This document shows, piece after piece, positions 37,597 to 48,991 of a stretch of DNA of 64,000 nt. Each line of letters starts with the position of its first letter. Within the stretch, counting starts at the first letter, position 1. The notes under the pieces were generated by a model that ran no database searches, had not been told where the DNA came from, and saw only the letters and a list, made by a program, of their open reading frames with translations. The position numbers and the translations under genes were made by a program. The stretch spans positions 124,001 through 188,000 of the forward strand of contig JAJEKV010000002.1 in assembly GCA_021234155.1 (NCBI GenBank). The letters run 5' to 3'. Source of the stretch: Isoetes taiwanensis (lineage: Eukaryota > Streptophyta > Lycopodiopsida > Isoetales > Isoetaceae).

Positions 37597-39465
37597 GCAT
37601 GGTCTCCTCGAATTGCTCTGGCTTCCATGGCGTATGAGATAGTCTCAACTCAGCCGCTACGCATACGGATCTCATCTTCCTCATGGAAACATGGGAGCAT
37701 GCAAGACACAGATTACCCGACTTGCAACCAAAGACTACTCAATCTTCAATGATTGCACAGAAAGCTGCATTGGGGCCACCGCTACCACCGGAACAACCCT
37801 ATAATACCAATCTCCTTGTTCAAGACACAAGCACAACCTGCACCGTAAGTGCGCAGTAAAACCGCAGCGAGCGCACTCTTTGTATGTACCGCTACTTTCC
37901 ACATGCAGTAAAAGCAACTTCTATCACACCCACTTGATGTGGATAGGCCGACCTCTGCGTCGCATCTATATGATGACATATAGCAGCATAAGTACGGCGC
38001 GGTTTCATACCTCGAGACTTCAATGCGCCGCGACCGGGGTAGAACAACCTATGATTTGATCCCTTGATCGATGATATGTTGCAGCTTAAGGCCCCGCAGG
38101 CGCCGCTGACAATTTTATTATCGTGATGACAATCGCCACGCGCTATGGTCGCATAGCTGCTTTTGCTCACAAAGATTCGCTCATGAGTAGATGACCTCGC
38201 GTAAATTTTGGTAATATCCTACATTAGAGCAACAGATGTGCTCTACCGATCGATGTGCTTAGGGACTCCGGGCAGAGAGGTGCTTTGGGATAAGCCGCCT
38301 GGCCATTGCATCTCCTGAACACAACCTTCCCACGCGAATCAATGGTGGTTTGATGCAGAGTGCAAGGAATGACAAACGCCGGCTCCGGCCAAGTCACAGA
38401 CCTTGCTTACCACATTCTTAAAGCAAGAAAGTCATGTGGCTACTGCAAACAAGCATCAAAGGGAAATGTTTTACCTCCTCGAAGATCATCACTCCTGTGA
38501 CCTTTCCGCTAAGGGTTCTAGAAAGCCAAGATACCACAGGAATATCACTCGGAAAGCGCGGAGGGCAATACTTGCAAATAAATTTTATACGACCCTCGTG
38601 GTGCACATGCATCTTACTTCCCTTGCAAGAAGGCTCCAGTACCGGAAATCACAGATTCGACGGAACAAGGCTTACGTACTGCCTTGCCAATGGGAAAGCC
38701 CCGCATTTCGATGCAGGCGCGTGCGTAATTGTTTAGGAGTAAGGGGGGCCGCCCATAATACCTCTCAAAGCCGACCGCTTTGTTCAACAAGGTATTATAG
38801 GAAGGCTTCCCCGCCGCGAAGGACCAATAGCAAAGTTGTTCTCATCTATAAGGCAGGGGACCCATCAGCTTGAAGCCACCACACAACAATCATGGTCAGT
38901 TCTATAGTTTGCAAAACCGCTTGGTCGGGATTCTCGAAAGCGCCAGCTTGACTGGGCCGGCAGAGGGCAAAGAGAGGTGCGGCCCTCACCTGTGCAGATT
39001 CGTGACCCCGCACTCAACCATTGACCACATCTTCATGTTGCAAACTCGATTGAAGACATCAGAACTGGCCAGTCGATCTATATACCGCTGTTTTGTGGAT
39101 TTTGGCGGCGCTTGACACCGTAAGCTCCTCGAAAACTAGAGGGGCAAGACCGCAATGTACCGGGGTTCCTCTAGATTTGCGCACGCAAAGCAGGCCAAAG
39201 CATATGAAAGATGCTCGGGTCGCTGCGTTGCAGCATAAGCCAACCATTTGATAGGCAGTATTCGTGGTTCGCCGTGGATGCCCTCTCCCCCAACATTGTT
39301 TGGGCTTTACATTGACGAATTGGAGAGTCGGGTTTGTCGATTAATGGGGGCTATGGAGTTTCACCTTCTATCGACATCGACAGCTTAATATATGCCGGTG
39401 ATGTGGACTTCCTAAATTATGACACTGTACAGCATATGCAACTACATCTCGATGCCTCGACACAT
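37597..39465 (+). mobile_element. LINE copy B, 5' segment (endonuclease and reverse transcriptase)
   Basis: This is the left half of a non-LTR retrotransposon split by a CACTA element. TDLIFLMETWEHARHRLPDL (from about 37665) fits the opening of an APE-type endonuclease, where the Glu of ETW is catalytic. DFNA text follows near 38015, the endonuclease G-D-F-N motif region. Reverse transcriptase blocks are VVLIYKAGDPS (38835-38867), HSTIDHIFMLQT (about 39011-39046), CFVDFGGA (about 39090) and YAGD at 39391-39402, where YADD is expected. The frame changes between blocks, so the copy is dead. The element resumes at 44408. No ORF1 was seen upstream, so it is probably 5'-truncated near 37540-37600. 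Confidence 0.85.
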
Positions 39466-39489
39466 CACTACAAGAGGAAAGGGGTATTA

Positions 39490-39960
39490 GAGTCAGATAG
39501 CGAAGAATGTTTTTGATGTTTTTTGAGGTGAAAATAGTGTTTTGTAGTTACTAGCAACACTTTTGGTTAGATATTTCTTTGTCAGCTAATTCCTCGACAG
39601 CTTATGTCCGACTCTCTATGTGAATGATGCTATCTCATTTTAACCACTCATGACGCTTATAACCTATTATTAGAAGCTAATGCATGAGTCAGCCGCATCT
39701 ATTAGTCAAAGATGTTAGCATTAGGGTTCAAGCATATAGGTCATCTCGACTCTAGTTCTAACCTTACTGACGCTTCATGTGACTCTATATTGACCTCTAG
39801 TTCTTTACCTACTGACGCTACATGTGACTCTATATTGACCTCTAGTTCTCACTCTATGTCCTGGCCACTATCATCAGCTCTAATCTCCGACTTATCAAAA
39901 TCCTCTATGTTTGATGTTGTCAGCCGACTATATATCTAACCCTTTGTCTGACACTATGAT
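39490..39960. repeat. CACTA left subterminal repeats
   Basis: Direct and diverged copies of GTGACTCTATATTGACCTC and TGACGCT words, including a tandem pair about 44 bases apart (near 39778 and 39822). Such clustered short motifs are where En/Spm-type transposases bind. Confidence 0.8.
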
Positions 39961-42625
39961 TGACTCATATATAATAGTATGAACTTTACAACTCATACTA
40001 ACATGTGATTTAACTCTTGTATGTATGTTATCTTTAGAGTTGATGCTATCATTGACTCTATATCCATATTGACTCTATATCCATCTCTATACCATTGACA
40101 TATATAGTGTATGCACTCTAACTAGTCATGCACTTTACTATTCTTTTTCAACTTATTGAATAATCCCATATGATAAAATATCAAAAGAGACACTTGCCAT
40201 CTATTCAAAGAACCAAGTCTTCATTTCATACTCATTCCTGCTAGAACAGATTTTGCTACAGCGAATATATCATCAATTGTGCATTATCGTGACGGTCTCA
40301 TATGATTCAAAAAGTTCATCAATGCATAGATAGTTCTATCAAGGATCTCAACACAATGTTCCTCAACGCCAATGACATATGTTTCAAAAAGGTTTAGTAA
40401 TGTCATCTAGTTAAATATGTTCAACCTCTTCTATTTTATCATAGAAGAGGTTGAGTGTGCTTCTTTGTCTATTTTTCTCTATTGTTCTCCTCATCAAAGT
40501 AGTCATCAAGTATATGATGTTCACATGCATTGGAAATCTCAAACTAAAGGTCTCGATGTCCTCTAATTATGAATCATGGTCATAATCACCATTTTTTCAA
40601 TCGGCCAATCAATCCATGAACTCAAAGGAAGTGGTAGGCTATCGATGATGATCCTGAGTGTCACAATTAGGATCATTAACGACGTACGGCAATAACTTTC
40701 CGGAGAAGATGGTTGTGAGTGAATCAACCGCAATTTCTTATCCCTAGGATTATCATGGAATTGACTTGTTTCACTTGACTAGGAAATTTCTTCCTTGAAC
40801 CATTTGTTCTTTAATACGCTCACATGGAATGAACGAAGTCCTCAAATCAAAAATCCCTCAAAAGATTTTCATTATAACTTAGGATTTGGTACCGCTTCTA
40901 AATTGATGATCAAGTAGCTGCTTCTAAAAACCTCCCCGATGGAATCACATGAGAAATTGTTAGCGTAAATGCTTCTCGCAGTTTCCAAAATGCGTACCAC
41001 ATTGTAACGAACCAAGATCCGTAACTCAGAAATTAAATTTTAAGCCGCGCGGAGCAACAGGTATCGCGGGAAACAAATGCCAAGAAGCAAACTCAGGATG
41101 GGCGATCCAAAGATGATCGACCGGGATTTTCTTGCTTCGTAACATCTCCAAATACAAACAATGGAAGACCTTCAACAAAGATAATAATCCTCACAACATT
41201 TCCTAGATCTTCTCAAGTGCCATCTAAAGCACTTTGAATGCATCTGGGGATGCCTTGGCATTACATCCAAAAATAAGTACTACACAAAAAAAAAAAAAGG
41301 AAAAAAAGGAATACAATCTAGATGCTTTAGAAATGAGGAGAAAATGGCGCGATATTGTCTCTCTAATATAAGTAAGAGACTCCAATTCAAGATTTATCAC
41401 AGCAAAAGTCTACATTTGTCAAGCTCCCTTTACCTAATATCGAAGATTTCATGTTCTCTCAAAAGAAGTAACTCTTGCGAATGGGGCTTAAATCTAGCTT
41501 GATAATTTTGCCTTTTTATAAACAGAATGCCAAAATAACGTACTCTTGTGTGGCATGCATGTTTGATGAAGCTAAGAATCAGATAGAATGTGGCTTCCAC
41601 ACCATAAGAACCTCTTCATCCGCTAACCTTCATCTGGGTCCGAACTACTAAAATCTCAAATAGCAAGTGGAGAGGGACAAAGTTCAAAATAGTCCCTAAG
41701 GGGACCCGCGAAGTTAGTAAGTGGAACGGCCAAGATGCCGTAACATGCGGCAAGGTTCCTAAAGACAAAAACCAAGGCCTTTCCTTTTTAAATAAGAAGA
41801 TAGGATGATGCTAGTGAATTTGTTCAAAATCCAGTTGGCATGTGTAAGAAATCCACATCAGCTATAGAAGTGACCCTAAGCCACATGGCATTGGAATAGG
41901 GTTAGCAGGGAAATCGATCTGACGGACGTCGAAGCTTGGGAGTCGAACTCGGGCTTGAAGTAGGAGTTGCATCGCACTCTTAGAATTCTTTATATATGGC
42001 CTGGAAGAACTAACGTTTTTTTTTCCAGATTTGGTAATGTTCAGGATGCTCTGGACCGACTTTAAGCATTTTGACGAGGACAAAGCATCGGGTAGGGTTT
42101 AGGATGCTGTAAAGCGGCAACATCATAGTATGCTTCCATTTCCACCCTCATAGTTTCTCCCATCGCCCTTTCAAATTAAAAGATTTGTATAGGCAGCATT
42201 TGCAGCTGCTGCTCTGATTAAATTATATTCATTTTCATACGGGTTCACTGTGGATAATAGTCATAGGCCATTTCTTATCTTGCCCAGCCACTGTTTTGGT
42301 TTATTTCTCCAGGTTCTTGAGTGGTCATCAATCAAAATTACCTATCGTGGCTAGCTATTATTTCGAATTTCCCAAGTTTTACCTATATTGTCCAGTATAT
42401 TTCGTTACATGGCATATGGTGGTAGTTGGATGTTACAGTTCATACTGTTTTGCCAAGATTCTTGCCTATATTATGAAATTCCTACACACAATAACAGGTT
42501 TTGTTGATCCTCTCATTTTTAGTCTACTTTTGACTATATAGTTCTTTTTGGTTGTGAATTTATTGATCTATTGAAGATGTCATGAGGGTAAGTTTTATGC
42601 ATTTAACTTTTGTCTGATTTTGCAG

Positions 42626-43460
42626 GTCAGCTTGAAGATAAAGCTGATGACTATATTTTATACATTTTGAAACTATCTCCTAAATTTCCAAAAGCATTCT
42701 GCTATTTAGAATTGTCAGCACGTGAACACTGAAGATGCTTCAAATTTTTGGTATGCAAGGAGTGAATATGTCAACCTTCTGGTAATTGTTCTTATGACAA
42801 CCTTGTCAAGCTGGTAATTTTACTCTCTGTGTCGTAAAACAATAACAATCCAATGCATAAAGAAGGTACAATTGATGCAGCATATATATCCCCTCTTTTG
42901 TCATTTCTTATGCCCTACACATAAGACTCTCTCTGTAATGCTGCAGACTTATAAACTTATAAACTGTCAATGGGCATCTTTGAGATAAGTGATTTCTCTT
43001 TCATCTTTGAGATAAGTGAGTTATCTTTGAGTGGGACACCTTTGAAGATAATATAGATTTGCTTAAAATCCCAACTGCAGGACATATGTCAAGATGACTT
43101 TTTATTGATGTCTGCCACTTTTTTCCAGGACAAGAATCCAAAGGTGAATAGAGCCATTGAGAGTGACCCTGAAGTTGAGATGGCATTAAGGCTACGTATA
43201 CAAGTATACAATGAGGACCTCTTGATGACTTGTGCTGTATATTCATTGACATTTAATTGGTTGGGATTCTTGTTTAAATTTCTTACAAAAGTTATATACC
43301 ATAATATAGCTTGCATGAATTAGATCATTTAATTTGGTTTTTGACACAATTTGTTTTACTCCTGTTTACTTTTATTGATCACCATAGTTTGTCTTTTTTA
43401 AACTCAGGCTGCAAGATGGACAGGTGTGGTCCTCTCTGGTGTTGTATATTTTGTTTGTCA
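42626..43460 (+). pseudogene. Exon-like host gene fragments carried inside the CACTA element
   Basis: Three segments preceded by good polypyrimidine-AG acceptors are open. At 42626-42733, QLEDKADDYILYILKLSP and onwards. At 43129-43205, DKNPKVNRAIESDPEVEMAL then RLRI. At 43408-43459, AARWTGVVLSGVVYFV. The third looks membrane-associated. I cannot name the parent gene. Spacing and splice-like borders argue for captured genomic DNA with introns, as in Pack-CACTA elements, and not for a transposase. A fourth acceptor near 42030 may mark another piece. Confidence 0.5.
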
Positions 43461-43939
43461 AGGAGGTTTGCATCAATGATCAATAAATAAGTTTAGAGTA
43501 AGCAGAGTGTATATGGTGGCTTGGATGATTTAACATTCAGAATCTTAATGTGAGCTGGGTTAAACTACTTGGATGACATTTGCAGGCTTGAACAGTAAGA
43601 AATGAAACGACAGTGCAACGCTAGCAGCCACTGACAATAGAAGTTAGCACTCTGGACACTGTTGGACTTACTGGTTCGAAGTCTTTGAGTTTACATGGCA
43701 TCTCTGATAACGCTAAATGCACCAGTGATAAATTCTGCTCATAGATTCTGTACAAGTGTCTCCTTTGCTTCAGTACAAACGCATTTGTGACCTTTAAATA
43801 TATGTAAGTCCCTCCCTTTGTGTCCGAGACCCTTTGCCTTTTTTTTTATATCCGAAAGATTAATTGTTTTATAGGAATTAGATTTTCTTGTGGGTAGGTT
43901 AAACGGCAATATCGTATGGTTCAAATCCTCAAATTTCGG

Positions 43940-44330
43940 CTATCTAATATACATTGATAATGAGGGCGTGACTCTAATTTTGATGATAGTATCACTTTTG
44001 TTACACACAAATGATGCCCTAAATTCTGTCGCTAGGGATTTGACTATAAGTCTGATGCTAGATTTGACTCTAAGTCTGACACAAAAAGTGACGCTAATTT
44101 TGACGCCAGATTTGACTCTAAGTCCGCACAAAATCGGCGATAATTCGACGCTAATTTGACGCCACCCAACGCTAATTGTGGCTGTTTGATTCTCCTAATG
44201 TTGCATCAAATTTTGACGTAAATTTCACTCTAATTTTGATTTAAAAATTCTCGACGCTAATGCCGACGCTTTTAAACGCATTGCATATAGAGAGTCGGGC
44301 TTGTGAAGGCCAAATTTTAAGGCCTGCTTA
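43940..44330. repeat. CACTA right subterminal repeats
   Basis: Many copies of TTTGACTCTAAGTC, GACGCTAATTTGACGC and close variants are crowded into under 400 bases, matching the word family in the left subterminal zone. This supports the two ends belonging to one element. Confidence 0.85.
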
Positions 44331-44407
44331 AGGTTTTTTTCATTTTTTTCAGTTTGCTTATAACTAAGTTCACTCTAAACTCGACTCTAATACTCCCTTT
44401 CTCAGTG

Positions 44408-45703
44408 CATTCTCAAGCAAGCTGCATCGAGCATGCGACATCAACTCCTGGCCAAGTGCTAAGGTGGTTTTCATATCTTCACGCTACCAGGGTCCCCTCC
44501 TTTAGTTACCAAGGCCAATCGTGGAAGTTGCATCCACATACAAGTATTTGGGAGTGGAGTTTCCTTCTACTATGCATCGGGACACATCCATAATGTGGGC
44601 TACGAAAGTGACTCAAGTAGCCGGGAAGGCACTATATGCAATGCAAAACAATAGTCATAAAGCTGAAGAAGTGATTGGGCCCACTACCACACCTGCTCAA
44701 GGTATTAGTAGTAGCCTGCCCTTTTATACCTGGGTGGAAGTATGGGGCCCAAAGAGTATCACTTGCTACTTGGAATGACTTGGAGCAGTCCGTAAAAGCC
44801 TTCTTAGTATCGGCACTAGGGGTGAAGTCCCATAGCCCCATATCAAATTTCTACCGCGGTGAGACAAGACTTGCTCTTCTCGCAGGGCGGCCCTGATCGC
44901 CACATTGTCTATTTTCAAGGTGGTCAATATGGACGCATGCTCGCTCCCTAAACTAGCTTATATAATGGCACGGAGCCGCAGCTACCAAGGCCTCGGGCTG
45001 AGGGAAAAGAGAGCTCAATGGTTGGCTAGATGGAATGTGCGTGAGCACAGCGCATGGCATGTGCAAACAGAGGCGCATCGCCATACTTGAGGCAAGTAAT
45101 ATCTTGACGCTTGCTTCCTCAAAGAAGCTTTTGGGATGCCAATGCCCTTGAACATGTCAAGACAAAGACACTACACCGCCATAAATCCTACATTGGAACG
45201 AGGCCCGCGAATGCTACATGCTGCATCTACTCCTGCCCATGAAAGGCGCAGATTCATTGCCTCCATTCAACAAAAAGGGCCATCATCTTCAATCAACAGA
45301 CGCGCATGGGATTGCAGCCACGCCGTGATAGGCTCACACGCCGCCAAATTGCCCAAAGACATATGATCAAATTCGGACAGCGCTTATGTCGTAGCTGGTC
45401 AGCCCGCCAGCCATTACATGTGACATTGAGCACAAAGATCCGCACGCGTGCCGATCATACCTTCCGTGAGGTTATGGACATGCGTAGATCAGCTATGTCC
45501 CTGGGCACACACTTGATATGTATATATACATTGATGTATACTTGTACAGCTTGACAAAGATTCTATTACTACCACGCTTTTCCTCTAAACCCGGCTGGTT
45601 TTTAACCTGACAAGTATTGCTCACAAGGCCCTATGGGTCCTTATAGGCCCATTGGCCTCAAGGTGATCTATATAAAAATCATTCTCATTCTCATTCTCAT
45701 TCT
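44408..45703 (+). mobile_element. LINE copy B, 3' segment with (ATTCTC)n tail
   Basis: This continues LINE B after the CACTA insertion. Text aligns with LINE A past the active site: an AKVVF-like block near 44450, YKYLGVEFPSTMHRDTS (about 44536), YAMQNNSHKAE (about 44635) and WNDLEQSVKAFLVSALGVKS (about 44773-44832). The 3' end reads CCTATGGGTCCTTATAGGCC, ATTGGCCTCAAGGTGA, then a tail of ATTCTC units at 45681-45703. LINE B without the CACTA is about 3.2 kb. Confidence 0.85.
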
Positions 45704-45809
45704 TAAGTTATCAAGATAGAAAGAATGGCGTATCTTTTCACCTAAGACCTAATAGTTTCTTCCTTCAATCATACAAGCAATGCACTATAACCCCAAAATC
45801 TGCTCTATA

Positions 45810-46130
45810 TGTAGTTTTGTCATGGTTTTGCAATAAAACAACCTCAAATTGTCTGAAAATGCTAGAAACAACAAGTAGGCTTTTTAATGTAGTTTTTCAC
45901 ACACAAAAATGCATAGTTTCTATGCATTGTTTTTACCTAAAAACAACCCGTGATTTTCTATGTAGTTTTTACCAATGGTTTTAGAGAAAACAACGCCAGA
46001 AATTTATGCGTGGTTTTCCCCAAATAAAACAACGTGATGGTTTTTTAGATGTGGTCTTCACCAAAAACAATGCATATGTAAAAATTTTAGCATGATAGTT
46101 TTCCTTCAATTGTCGACGCATTATTTTCAT
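45810..46130. repeat. Array of diverged GTAGTTTT...AAAACAA repeats
   Basis: Five or so units of 45-75 bases each contain (T)GTAGTTTTTACC or GTGGTTTTCCCC followed by AAAACAACG and ATGC. The pairing of GTTTT with AAAAC gives each unit weak hairpin potential. It may be the subterminal zone of a DNA transposon, but no terminal inverted repeat was identified. Confidence 0.5.
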
Positions 46131-48770
46131 TATTTGCAAAGGAAACACGTATTGTCTCTTGCATCATACACATGTTTTTTTTAAAATGTAGTTTGAAGAA
46201 AGATCAAAACTTAAGAATTGCGCTTTTCCGTTGTCACAAAGATTGCATAATTGCAATAGCAAAACAAATGAGTTTTGGCATTATCTAATGAGCATATATT
46301 TAAGTGCTTTCTTAATATATATAAGTGCTTGTTTCTAAGATCCAACCATTGGATACCAATAAAAGACATGCACATAAAACCATTGAAAAACAAGAATAGA
46401 TATTTTCAATGTATCCGTATTACAATGCATACGTCACATGTCAAGAACAACCAAGAACATCTCAGACATAAATATAATACGACACACAGATCGTGAAACA
46501 CTTGAGTTTAAACACATCAAGCTTGAGGGATATTCATGGTCACAATGCTGTGTAAAAGAACAAATAAATGAGCTATAGCACATGAAAATACTATGTTTGC
46601 ATATAACAGTGGATCATGTGCGACAAGATAAAGAATATGAAAAAAACTCCATCTAATCTCGTGGATGAGTATCCTTTTGTTTCTCGGCCATATCTGCCAG
46701 TACGTATAAACCTTTATTTCCGACTCACCCAAAGGCAATATCGAATGCGTGACTTTTTTCCTTAGTCCGCATTTCGGCTACGGCCTAAGTACTCTTAGAT
46801 AATCTTGATCCGCAACAACCACCACCCGCAAATATATGGCTCGCATCGATCTAGAGTCGATTACTACAAGCATCCCAAATTCGAGCAAGCAAAAGGGGCA
46901 CCTTATCATCCACTATGCTTAAGAATATCACCTACTGCTCTCCGCTCTCTTTGAAGTGAGACGGTACTCTTACTTGCCACCGAGCAAATAACACTTTCTC
47001 ATGAACCATTGTGTGCATTGTAACCATAACTAACTACACTTGAGGCTTACGCCGAAAGTGCGGTAGTCTTGATTCCTGGTCTGATTGTTCAAATCATCTT
47101 CATTTAAACTAAAACAAACCAAACTTCCAAATATCTAAGTTAAAATATCTAACAAAACAAGAATCGAACAAGCAAGACCCGCCATGAAATAACCTCCATA
47201 GCTCCAAGGTTGCCAAGGTTGTGCTAATCCAAGATCTTGGTCATCTTGATCTGCCACAGAGTAAGTGCCAAAACCTAACGCCTAAAAATACCCTCGAAAT
47301 GAAAAACCTAAGCCAAGAAAATCTTGAACGCCATGCCTCAGGCGCCTAATCAGACTCATTTGCTCAACAATAGCTTCCTGATTCTTGAGTAGGCTGGGGT
47401 TTAATAAAGCACAGAGTAGGGGCCGGATTTGCAATAATAATCGGATTTGCACAGAGTGTGAGGCACGTATCAATCGGATTTGCAACGGCGTTTTATAGCC
47501 GGAAATTAGTTGAACCAATAGGATGAAAGTATCGTGATCAAATTATCCGAAAGTCAGCTTATCTCTGGCCCAAAGCTGGCCTCACATTCTCAAATCCACA
47601 TTTGATTGGCCTCTTATTCTCACACATATTTTAAAGTGTAAATTGTAAAATGCCCCTATATTCCTTCTATAATTCACAAAATACCCTTTGTATTTTATAT
47701 TATTATCAAATGCCCTCTTCGTTTTGTGAAGTTTCCCCTGCAGAATATGTTTTGTCTTTATAGCTTGTAATGCTGTCGGGGATCAAGATCGAAGCATCAA
47801 TAGCAAGAATTTGCAATGATTCATATAAGTCCTGGGATATGATTTGTTTGCAGCCCCATGCTGGTTTTGGCAGCATTCTCAAGCTCCATTGGCCAGATTG
47901 TGGTCCTTATTACCGATAGGGACAAACCTCTGCTGCGTATGAGCTCAACTATGCCACGCTGCCATGCTGCTGCGTAAGCAAGGCACTCTAGAAGATAAAG
48001 GAGAAGAGAAGATAAGAATCCTATACTGGATGGGGACAGGCCTATTTGGCAAAAGGTTGCCAGTACTCGGCCATTGGTTGCCCTGCAGGCTATTGAAGGG
48101 TGCATGGGTTTCCCAAATTGCAGTATCTGGCTATGAGCATAGGCTTGTGAATTCTATGTATAGGTCGCTTGATAGAGATATCTTCCATCCATACTGTGGT
48201 CCTTCAGCTTTCACCTCCTAATTGAGAGACGATGTGACTTTGGGCTTGGAGGCAAACTGCCCCATCCTAAGGTGGTTGTGCTGCGCGTGATTCGCTCACG
48301 ATGCCTGTGGTGAATGTGTCAGTCCACGACGGATCCTCGAAAGTGTCGCCGCGACTGCCACCGCGCTAAAGGGACGTAGACCATTGGAGTACGTTTCTTT
48401 TATGTGTTCATTCTAGCCTCGTTGGTCTTGGCTGCTTTCTTTCATGTGACATTGACAAGTCAGCAAGTGCTTTCCCCGGCCGCCTATCCTGATACTGGAA
48501 TGTTATGAGCCAAGTATTTCCATTTAGCATCGATGGTTGTTGTGGTCCATCCGGGAAGCGCAGATCAAGCCTATCTTTCGTGTTTGATATTCCTCCCGCA
48601 ATTGTCCTTCAGACGCTATTGCTAGAATTGTTGGCTACTTTACCATTGTTCTTCGCCGCTTCCCCGCCGTTTACAATTGATATTTGAGTCCACAGGTGTA
48701 GTTATTCATGCATAGGTCGGTTCTACTCTGGATCACGGATCACATTATCCTTCCTGAGACTTTATTCCCG
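46131..48770. other. No gene recognised
   Basis: AT-rich DNA to about 47800. AAAATGCCCCTATA, AAAATACCCTTTG and AAATGCCCTC words near 47650-47720 recall the ends of the long-TIR element at 7747-8454. From 47850 to 48770, open plus-strand text (for example 47964-48221 and 48505-48687) may be the body of the poly(A) retroposon ending at 48829, but no family motif was found. Confidence 0.4.
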
Positions 48771-48829
48771 CTTTGCATTTGTATTTTTGCTTTTGGCTTA
48801 GAGCGGCACGCAGTTTACGCCCTTCAAAA
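48771..48829 (+). mobile_element. 3' end of a poly(A)-tailed retroposon
   Basis: TTTTGGCTTAGAGCGG...TTTACGCCCTTC followed by nine A residues matches the end of the insert at 9690-9760 (TTTTGGCTTGGAC...TTGACGTCCTTC and A residues). The 5' extent is unknown; the element may start as far back as about 47850. No target-site duplication was found. Confidence 0.5.
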
Positions 48830-48991
48830 AAAAAGCAACCGCATACTCTATAGCTTCAAATTCTATTATTCAGCCTTGGAATCTTTTTGGCAAAGGAATA
48901 CCCATTGCTAAATCCAAATCAAGTTAATCGGCGATCGTGTGGAATTGCCTTTGACATCAAACCGTGAAAATGGCCTAATTTGATCATAATA

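Larger units (their letters stand above)
39466..44407. mobile_element. CACTA (En/Spm-type) DNA transposon, non-autonomous
   Basis: The left end CACTACAAGAGGAAAGGGG continues as TATTAGAGTC. The right end is its inverse, GACTCTAATACTCCCTTTC followed by TCAGTG. Three bases, CAT, flank both sides (39463-39465 and 44408-44410), the 3-bp target-site duplication expected of CACTA elements. The last outer bases differ slightly from a perfect repeat (CAGTG for TAGTG). Subterminal zones are full of GACTCTA and GACGCTAA words. No transposase frame was seen in its 4,942 bases, but exon-like host sequence occurs inside. It sits within LINE B, so it is the younger insertion. Confidence 0.92.

Noticed and set aside
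38403-38873. An independent 156-codon gene
   Set aside because: Its end, VVLIYKAGDPS, is the start of a LINE reverse transcriptase domain, so it is part of LINE B.
42296-42541. An 81-codon membrane-protein gene inside the CACTA element
   Set aside because: The text is rich in Phe, Tyr and Ile as expected from translated AT-rich intron. It lies next to exon-like pieces and shows no conserved motif.
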